In this document: positions 59,343-64,000 of the stretch, piece by piece | Position numbering within the stretch: position 1 is the first letter of the stretch | How the letters are laid out: each line of letters begins with the position of its first letter | Source of the DNA: Aestuariimicrobium soli | GTDB lineage: Bacteria; Actinomycetota; Actinomycetes; Propionibacteriales; Propionibacteriaceae | Assembly: GCF_051192575.1 (NCBI RefSeq) | Contig: NZ_JBPJSQ010000006.1 | Span: forward strand, 186,001 to 250,000 | Length of the DNA: 64,000 nucleotides | Reading direction: 5' to 3' | The notes under the pieces: generated by a model | What the model was told of the DNA's origin: nothing | The model's input: the letters and a program-made list of their open reading frames with translations, nothing else | Database searches by the model: none | Program-made: the position numbers and the translations under genes

Positions 59343-59623
59343 CCGGCGTCATCATGGTGGCCGTGCTGCTGCTCGTGCTGTACAAGAAGGGCCGGCTGGG
59401 TCCGCTCGCCTGGGAGGGCCGTGAGCAGCTCGTCGGCAGCCGCCACCCCGGCGAGCTAAGCGGTCGTCCGTTCGGACCGTCGTGGGCACACCAGTACGGA
59501 CCGGAGGCCGCTCTGGTGCAGCGGGGCGAGACCCCCGAGGAGGTGCTGGCCCGTCGCCTCGCCGACGGTGACCTCTCCCCCGACGAGTACCTGGAGCGCA
59601 GCGCCCTGCTCCACGAGCGCTGA
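59339..59623 (+). CDS. Second small SHOCT-type membrane protein
   Basis: The 94-residue protein has a short membrane helix (VIMVAVLLLVLY), the same KGRLGPLAW turn as its neighbour (KGRVGPIRW there), and a SHOCT-like end (VLARRLADGDLSPDEYLERS). It is likely a paralogue of the gene before it, without the Met/His-rich start. SHOCT domains mediate oligomer contacts in membrane-linked proteins. Function unknown. Confidence 0.7.
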   Translation: MTGVIMVAVLLLVLYKKGRLGPLAWEGREQLVGSRHPGELSGRPFGPSWAHQYGPEAALVQRGETPEEVLARRLADGDLSPDEYLERSALLHER

Positions 59624-59725
59624 CGGGTGTCCCCCGGACCTCGTCGGCCCCCCGGTACAAGCTGGCCTGCGGGCCTCGGTCGGTCGGCGGGCGGTGGCGG
59701 TTCGCGCCGGACGAGCGTGAGCCTG

Positions 59726-59731
59726 TAAGCT
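59726..59731 (+). promoter_or_regulatory. -10 box of tRNA-Ser gene
   Basis: TAAGCT lies seven bases before the tRNA 5' end. The rest of the 115-base gap between the SHOCT gene and the tRNA shows nothing else. Confidence 0.5.
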
Positions 59732-59738
59732 GCCCGGC

Positions 59739-59826
59739 GGAGGATTCGCCTAGAGGCCTATGGCGCTCGCTTGGAAAGCGGGTTGGGTTCACGCCCTCAC
59801 GGGTTCAAATCCCGTATCCTCCGCCA
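59739..59826 (+). tRNA. tRNA-Ser (anticodon GGA)
   Basis: The acceptor arms GGAGGAT and ATCCTCC pair fully, with discriminator G and an encoded CCA. The anticodon loop CTTGGAAAG gives GGA, reading TCC/TCT. A long variable arm (GGGTTGGGTTCACGCCC region) and the T-arm CGGGTTCAAATCCCG are present, as in class II serine tRNAs. tRNA-Ser genes are common integration sites, and the DNA to the right shows decayed mobile genes. Confidence 0.96.
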
Positions 59827-59829
59827 TGA

Positions 59830-59860
59830 GACCCCGCCCCCTCGGCGGGGTCTTCGTTTT
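59830..59860 (+). terminator. Rho-independent terminator of tRNA-Ser
   Basis: GACCCCGCC and GGCGGGGTC form a 9-bp stem with a five-base loop, followed by TTCGTTTT. This is the clearest intrinsic terminator in the window. Confidence 0.9.
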
Positions 59861-59944
59861 GTCACGGAACCTCTGGACAGCCTTGTCAGAGCGGGGTTAG
59901 GGTCGAAATCGCCGTCGAAGACAACCGCCTCAGGAGGATTCAGG

Positions 59945-60865
59945 GTGCCAAAGCAGGACAATGAAGCGCAGGTGGCCAAGCACGCAAAGGACCTCGCCAG
60001 TCATCCCGACGGCGGGTTCCCTTCGCAGGAACAGCCGCCGCCGGGGCTGGCGCTGAAGATGGATCCGGTGCCCGACCACGGCGAGGAGAGCTACGAGGGC
60101 CACGGCAAGCTCGAGGGGATGCGCGCTCTGATCACCGGAGGCGATTCGGGCATCGGCCGCGCCGTCGCCATCGCGTTCGCCCGCGAAGGCGCCGATGTCG
60201 TGATCAACCACCTGCCCGAGGAGCAGTCCGACGCCGACGACACCGTCGAGTGGATCAAGAAGGCCGGTCGCAAGGGTGTCTCGTTGCCCGGCGACATCCA
60301 GGATGCGCAGTTCTGTTCCCAATTGGTGGCCGATACCGTCAAGGAACTCGGCGGAATCGACATCCTCGTCAACAACGCGGGCTTCCACTTCACCCGCGAC
60401 GGGGCTGGCGGTCTCGAGGGACTGGAAAAGGAGACCGTCGACCGAGTCTTCAACACCAACGTCCAGGCGACGCTGTGGATCACCAAAGCAGCCGTCGCCC
60501 ATATGGGGCCCGGGTCGTCGGTGATCAACACCAGCTCGATCCAGTCCTACGACCCGTCCGAGCGCCTCATCGAATACGCCGCGTCGAAGGCGGCCATCAA
60601 CAACTTGACCGTCACGCTGGCCGACAGTCTGGGCCCCAAGGGCATCCGGGTCAACGCGGTCGCCCCCGGCCCGATCTGGACGCCACTGCAGCCGGCCACG
60701 CGCGATGGCGAGGAGATGAAAGAGTTCGGGGCCGACACCCCGCTGGGTCGCGCCGGGCAGCCCGCCGAACTCGCGCCCGCGTACGTGTTCCTGGCGTCAC
60801 CGCGTGATGCCAGCTACGTGTCGGGCACGATCATCGGCGTCACGGGCGGTCGGGCGACCATCTGA
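59945..60865 (+). CDS. SDR-family oxidoreductase (YghA-like)
   Basis: The 306-residue enzyme has a 45-residue N-terminal arm (PPPGLALKMDPVPDHGEESY, typical of YghA/GsiB-linked general-stress SDRs), the cofactor motif ALITGGDSGIGRAVAIAFAR, NNAG, and the catalytic Ser and YAASKAAI. VAPGPIWTPLQPAT follows. Substrate unknown; relatives are induced by general stress. The GTG is chosen because AGGAGG lies eight bases before it. A Rho-N-type small gene follows after 22 bases. Confidence 0.92.
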   Translation: MPKQDNEAQVAKHAKDLASHPDGGFPSQEQPPPGLALKMDPVPDHGEESYEGHGKLEGMRALITGGDSGIGRAVAIAFAREGADVVINHLPEEQSDADDTVEWIKKAGRKGVSLPGDIQDAQFCSQLVADTVKELGGIDILVNNAGFHFTRDGAGGLEGLEKETVDRVFNTNVQATLWITKAAVAHMGPGSSVINTSSIQSYDPSERLIEYAASKAAINNLTVTLADSLGPKGIRVNAVAPGPIWTPLQPATRDGEEMKEFGADTPLGRAGQPAELAPAYVFLASPRDASYVSGTIIGVTGGRATI

Positions 60866-60887
60866 CCTGCTCACCAAAGGAGGAACA

Positions 60888-61160
60888 ATGCCGAAGAAGA
60901 AGACACCGGCACCCTCGGTCAAGGACCCGGAGCTGTACGAGGCCCTGCGCGACGACGGGGCCAGCAAGGAGAAGGCGGCCAGGATTGCCAACGCCGCTGC
61001 GGCGACGTCGCGGGAGGAGGTCGGCCGCAAGGGTGCCGAGGCCGAAGACTACGAGGACCGGACGAAGAAGGAACTCATGGATCGGGCGCGCGAGATCGGG
61101 ATCGAGGGTCGCTCATCGATGTCGAAGGATGAACTGATCGACGCGTTGCGCAACCACTGA
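60888..61160 (+). CDS. Small protein with Rho-N/SAP-like motif
   Basis: The 90-residue, highly charged protein starts MPKKKTPAPSVKDPELYEAL after a strong AAAGGAGG. Residues 15-45 resemble a ChaB/KGG-like stress motif (RDDGASKEKAARIANAAA), and residues 58-90 a Rho-N/SAP-like helix-turn-helix (RTKKELMDRAREIGIEGRSS, then SKDELIDALR). Such proteins bind nucleic acid or are of unknown function and are often beside stress SDR genes, as here. Confidence 0.78.
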   Translation: MPKKKTPAPSVKDPELYEALRDDGASKEKAARIANAAAATSREEVGRKGAEAEDYEDRTKKELMDRAREIGIEGRSSMSKDELIDALRNH

Positions 61161-61183
61161 GTCACGTCACACAGCCAGTGAGG

Positions 61184-61404
61184 TCAACCGGCGAGGGCGG
61201 CGGCGAGGAGGACCACCGTCGTCGTCACCTCGACCACCGCGCCGAAGGGGCCGCCGGTGAGGCCGCCGAAGCGGCGGCGGAGGAACCCCGCCCACCCGAC
61301 GCCGACGACGAGGCGAGCAGCGCGCCGCCACCCAGGACCGTGACCAGCCAGGCGAGCCCCGCGGCGACCCCGCCCAGCACGGCGCTGCCGTCGCCATGCG
61401 GCGA
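61184..61404 (-). pseudogene. cobS: Remnant of cobS (adenosylcobinamide-GDP ribazoletransferase) C-terminus
   Basis: The minus-strand frame ending at 61184 gives GWAGFLRRRFGGLTGGPFGA, then VVEVTTTVVLLAAALAG, which matches the end of CobS (RR-x-GG-x-TGD-x-x-GA-x-x-E; here Gly replaces the Asp). Upstream the similarity continues only in another frame (GVAAGLAWLVTVLGGGALLA), so there is a frameshift near 61310. No start or N-terminal two-thirds is present; the fragment abuts the stop of the ArsR-SRPBCC gene. It cannot make a working enzyme. Confidence 0.65.
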
Positions 61405-62151
61405 TCAGGCCAAGCTGCCGCTCCGTGCCTCGATCACGCTCTTGAACGTCGAATAGATCCACGGCGTCGCTTCGATCGACTGGGCGGTGGTGACCGGCCC
61501 GTTCTTGGACTGGATCACGACGAACTTGGTCTGCCCCTTCTCCTCTGTCAGCTCGTACTCTGTCAGGCCGGGCGCCTCGGCCTCGACCTCCGGGTCCCAA
61601 TGGCAGTCGAACGTGATGGCGAGGTACTCGGGCTCGCGCACCTCGACGACCTCGCCGTCGATGAGCACATCGCCGCTTGCCGTGGAGTACGAGTAGCGCG
61701 TCCCCTTCTCCCACGTGGCCTCCGTGATGGATCCATAGAGCCATTCGAGCGGACGGCCGGTGGCGGTGAGCTCGTCCCAGACCGCCTGCCGAGGCGCGTC
61801 GATGTACACGGTGTAGACGTGTCGGTCGTTCATTGCATTCTCCTTGTGTTCGACGGAGGCCTTGAGGCCGAGCAGGCGATCCGCTGTCGCGGCGCCGAAG
61901 TTGGAGAGCCAGCGACGCTGGATCTCGCGTAGGGGGACAGCGTTGAGGTAGTGGAGCTTGAGTCGACCGTCGCGCCTCGACGAGATCAGATCGGCTGCCT
62001 CCAAGACGTCAAGGTGAGAACTGACGCCATAACGAGTCATGTTCGGGAGGACCTCGCACAGCTCACCCAAGCTTTGGCCGTCGCGACTGCGCAGGCTGTC
62101 GAGGAGCATCCGGCGGGATGGATCCGCCAAGGCCCTGAACACGTCCTCCAT
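61405..62151 (-). CDS. ArsR-type regulator fused to SRPBCC (AHSA1-like) domain
   Basis: The 248-residue protein has an N-terminal winged helix (MEDVFRALADPSRRMLLDSL, then LGELCEVLPNMTRYGVSSHL and KLHYLNAVPL) and a C-terminal SRPBCC fold (YTVYIDAPRQAVWDELTATG to the end). ArsR and AHSA1-type genes are often adjacent and co-expressed; here they form one chain. The ATG at 62151 is chosen because the HTH begins at once and TTGACA lies 30 bases upstream in a promoter-like setting. Target and ligand are unknown. Confidence 0.85.
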   Translation of the reverse strand: MEDVFRALADPSRRMLLDSLRSRDGQSLGELCEVLPNMTRYGVSSHLDVLEAADLISSRRDGRLKLHYLNAVPLREIQRRWLSNFGAATADRLLGLKASVEHKENAMNDRHVYTVYIDAPRQAVWDELTATGRPLEWLYGSITEATWEKGTRYSYSTASGDVLIDGEVVEVREPEYLAITFDCHWDPEVEAEAPGLTEYELTEEKGQTKFVVIQSKNGPVTTAQSIEATPWIYSTFKSVIEARSGSLA

Positions 62152-62234
62152 GGACCGATGATGTGTGACCAAATACTCACATGTCAAGGGCTGCCCGCCG
62201 TCGTGCTGTCGCTCTTCCTCGGCGCGCTGGGGTC

Positions 62235-62714
62235 CTGCCCCTGGATCTTCAGGTCTGCGAGGTTCAGCAATTCCTTGGCGATCGCAGTGGCGGCGGAGGT
62301 CGACTCACCGACGGAGAGCATGTCGCCGGGCTTGTGGCCGACGACGAACTGGATCTCGCCGTCGCGGCGGGAGAACCGCATGTCGGCGTCCAGGCTCTTG
62401 ACGGCTTCGAGGCCGAGGCGCATCTGCTTCCACATCTCGTCGTGGATGTTGATGCGCAGGTCGCCGGGGGCCTTGATCTCGCGCATGGCGCGCCCCCACG
62501 ACGACAGGCAGGTCAAGGCGATGCCCATGGCCTCGTCGCCGAGGGGTTCGAGGCGCGACAGGGAGAACGACTGGATCGGCGCCGTCCAGTCGACGGCGAT
62601 GGTGGTGGGAGCGTCGAACAGGCCGGCCAGTGCCCCGGTGACCAGTTGGCCGAGGGCGTCGCGCAGCAGGCGGGTCTCGTCGAGGAACTGTCCGACCGGT
62701 GGCCTGATGAACAA
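62235..62714 (-). pseudogene. Fragment of VirB4/TraC-like conjugation ATPase
   Basis: About 160 residues match the C-terminal half of ATPases of actinobacterial conjugative elements: GDEAMGIALTCLSSWGRAM, INIHDEMWKQMRLGLEAV (Walker B-type DE), LDADMRFSRRDGEIQFVV, HKPGDML and KELLNLADLKIQGQD. The Walker A half is missing; an in-frame stop lies just upstream of 62714, and after GQD the sequence turns unrelated. It is a relic of an integrated element. Confidence 0.7.
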
Positions 62715-62957
62715 TCAGGCGGCCCACGGCCATTCCAGCGGAGTCGCAGCGGGCCCGCGCCCTGCGCCTTCCATTGCTTCGCCTGCCCGGACAGTCACCT
62801 AACCCGCTCTCCACAAGGAACGACACGTCGGCACAGGGCTGGAGCGCGGCTCTGGAAAGGCGGATGTGGGCACCTCCCGACGCAGCGGACGGGTAACGAT
62901 GACGTGGTCCTCTCTCCCCACAGGCCCGCTCACTTGGGGCCAAAGAAGGGAAGTCCC
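62715..62957. other. Gap without recognised gene
   Basis: These 243 bases hold no frame I can support. The left end is probably further decayed conjugation-gene sequence. Confidence 0.4.
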
Positions 62958-63167
62958 ATGACCGCGCATACCTACGAGTCACTGCCTGCGACAGCTGTCC
63001 GGATCGGGGTAAGCGTGAAGACCCTGCGTCGCCGGATTGCCGAGGGCGTGCTCCCCGTCAACCGGTGCGGCCGGATCCTCACGCTCGCCCCACGCGACGT
63101 CGACGCTTTGTTCCATCGTTGCCCGCACCCGACCTCGCTGTCACGGCCGCGGTCGCTGACCGAGTGA
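62958..63167 (+). CDS. Excisionase-like small HTH protein
   Basis: The 69-residue protein has a MerR/HTH_17-type motif: SLPATAVRIGVSVKTLRRRI, then AEGVLPVNRCGRILTLAPRD and VDALF. Proteins of this kind act as excisionases or small regulators of integrated elements. AAGGGAAG lies upstream of the ATG. No integrase is visible, but the conjugation-ATPase relic beside it supports a mobile-element origin. Confidence 0.78.
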   Translation: MTAHTYESLPATAVRIGVSVKTLRRRIAEGVLPVNRCGRILTLAPRDVDALFHRCPHPTSLSRPRSLTE

Positions 63168-63378
63168 GTCGGCTACCTCGCGTCGCCCTGCCAGCAGCTT
63201 GAGAGTGCTTGTTCGCGTTGGTCGGGAAGAGGACTGCTGCGGGCAGCGGTCACGCGCTGGCGGGGCGGCTGTGGGCATCGCGGATCGCTGTGGGCTGGGT
63301 TCGCTGCGCCGGCACCGTGCCGACGCGTGGGCGGACAAGCAGCCCCGTTGCGCCCACACCCCGGTCAGAATGGCAAGC

Positions 63379-64000
63379 ATGGCCAATTGGGATCCGCTCC
63401 GCGAGGCACTCCGTGACGTTGATGAGCGCACGTTTGACTGGGAGGAACTGGATGCGCTCGTTGGCGGGCTGCCGGCGTCGGCGAGGAATCACCGCGCATT
63501 CTGGTCAGGTGCGAGGTCCGGGTGGCCGGGCTTCACGACGACCGATGTCGTCCCCGGCCGGTGCGTGACGTTCATCCGCGCTGGTAGCCCTGATCGGCCG
63601 GTGCACCGCCATCTCCCCAAGCCAGACCCATCGCTGGCTCCAGTTCGGTCATCGGGTGGGCCCGACATCGTGCTCGTGGGCTGCGTGAAGAGCAAACAGA
63701 GCCGTGCTGCCCCTGCCAAGGATCTGTACGTCTCGGACCTGTTCCGCAAGGCGCGTCGATACGCCGAGGAGACAACGGAGCGCTGGTACATCCTGTCCGC
63801 GAAGTACGGACTCGTGGCGCCGGAAGAGGTGATCGAGCCCTACGAACTTCACCTCGCCAGGGCCTCGGCCTCCTATCGTCGCCAGTGGGGGATCTCGGTG
63901 ACTCACCAACTGCTGGCAGCGTCCGGCACTCTTGAGGGGCGTGTGATCGAGGTGCATGCGGGGGCTGCCTACACCGACGCCATCCGGGCCCACCTACTAG
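63379..64000 (+). CDS. DUF7662-DUF6884 protein (3' end beyond window)
   Basis: About 207 residues are visible without a stop. The N-terminus (WDPLREALRDVDERTFDWEE, LVGGLPASARNHRAFWSG) resembles DUF7662. From about residue 95 the DUF6884 pattern is clear: IVLVGCVKSKQSRAAPAKDL, YVSDLFRKARRYAE, WYILSAKYGLVAPEEVIEPYE. Neither domain has an established function; DUF6884 proteins are common in actinobacterial accessory regions. The ATG at 63379 is used; another lies nine bases earlier. About 200 bases before it show no gene. Confidence 0.75.
   Translation, partial: MANWDPLREALRDVDERTFDWEELDALVGGLPASARNHRAFWSGARSGWPGFTTTDVVPGRCVTFIRAGSPDRPVHRHLPKPDPSLAPVRSSGGPDIVLVGCVKSKQSRAAPAKDLYVSDLFRKARRYAEETTERWYILSAKYGLVAPEEVIEPYELHLARASASYRRQWGISVTHQLLAASGTLEGRVIEVHAGAAYTDAIRAHLL

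Noticed and set aside
62184..62714. Complete gene for the conjugation ATPase fragment
   Set aside because: It lacks the Walker A half, has an in-frame stop just upstream and ends in unrelated sequence.
63209..63568. Plus-strand frame of 119 codons
   Set aside because: It is out of frame with the DUF7662-DUF6884 gene, which has clear domain motifs over the same bases.

Overview
The window is chromosomal DNA from a high-GC Gram-positive bacterium of the Actinomycetota. The evidence is GC-rich codon use with GTG starts, a T-box in front of an actinobacterial-type isoleucyl-tRNA synthetase, many apparently leaderless genes with a TAGGCT-like -10 box 6 to 7 bases before the start, an actinobacterial NAD synthetase and dnaX/SRP RNA block, and isorenieratene-type carotenoid genes. 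I cannot name the genus; Propionibacteriales or Micrococcales relatives are plausible.

Layout. (1) 1-7786: surface-polysaccharide genes. A CgeB-like glycosyltransferase, a hexapeptide acyltransferase and rfbA lie on the minus strand. Divergent from them, rfbB and an rfbC-rfbD fusion lead into four overlapping genes: an HPr-kinase-like ATPase, a PqqD-like protein, a nucleotidyltransferase and a PqqD-like/low-molecular-weight phosphatase fusion. (2) 7758-18000: membrane proteins, murJ, lysC, two Gfo/Idh/MocA oxidoreductases, a methyltransferase and small proteins. (3) 18020-21572: ileS with its T-box leader. (4) 21618-35407: a light-response and carotenoid region. It holds a photolyase operon, a P450-crtYc-crtYd-crtT-crtU operon, an idi::crtE fusion-crtI-crtB operon and a MerR/B12-binding photoreceptor regulator of the CarH/LitR type. 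Two intergenic sites share 11-bp direct repeats of the CarH-operator kind, one between the photolyase and P450 operons and one before idi::crtE. (5) 35433-36328: a hemerythrin and DUF2249 pair. (6) 36434-47188: an ABC importer for a polysaccharide-derived sugar (two permeases and a lipoprotein, no ATPase gene), DUF624, a GH2 glycosidase, a lipoprotein, DUF1345 and a GHL10-type hydrolase. (7) 47375-56065: an esterase, a ThrE-like exporter, recR, ybaB, nadE, dnaX and the SRP RNA. (8) 56125-59826: an MpaB-like oxygenase, a two-component system, two small SHOCT-type proteins and tRNA-Ser(GGA). (9) 59945-64000: stress-type genes, then a decayed region with a cobS remnant, an ArsR-SRPBCC fusion, a conjugation-ATPase fragment, an excisionase-like HTH protein and a DUF7662-DUF6884 protein cut off by the window edge.

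Genes working together. dTDP-rhamnose synthesis is translationally coupled to the HPrK-like/PqqD/nucleotidyltransferase/phosphatase block, which suggests that block controls or modifies something in glycan assembly. The carotenoid region encodes a route from IPP to an aromatic carotenoid, with the P450 a likely ring hydroxylase. Light control through the cobalamin photoreceptor would also cover the photolyase operon. The sugar locus pairs uptake with intracellular and exported hydrolases and has a LacI-type palindrome in its leader.

Non-coding features of note are long intergenic inverted repeats, two copies of a related intergenic element (47297-47331 and 55851-55881), a perfect 20-bp palindrome at 58912-58931, and strong over-representation of the heptamer GGACGAG on both strands.
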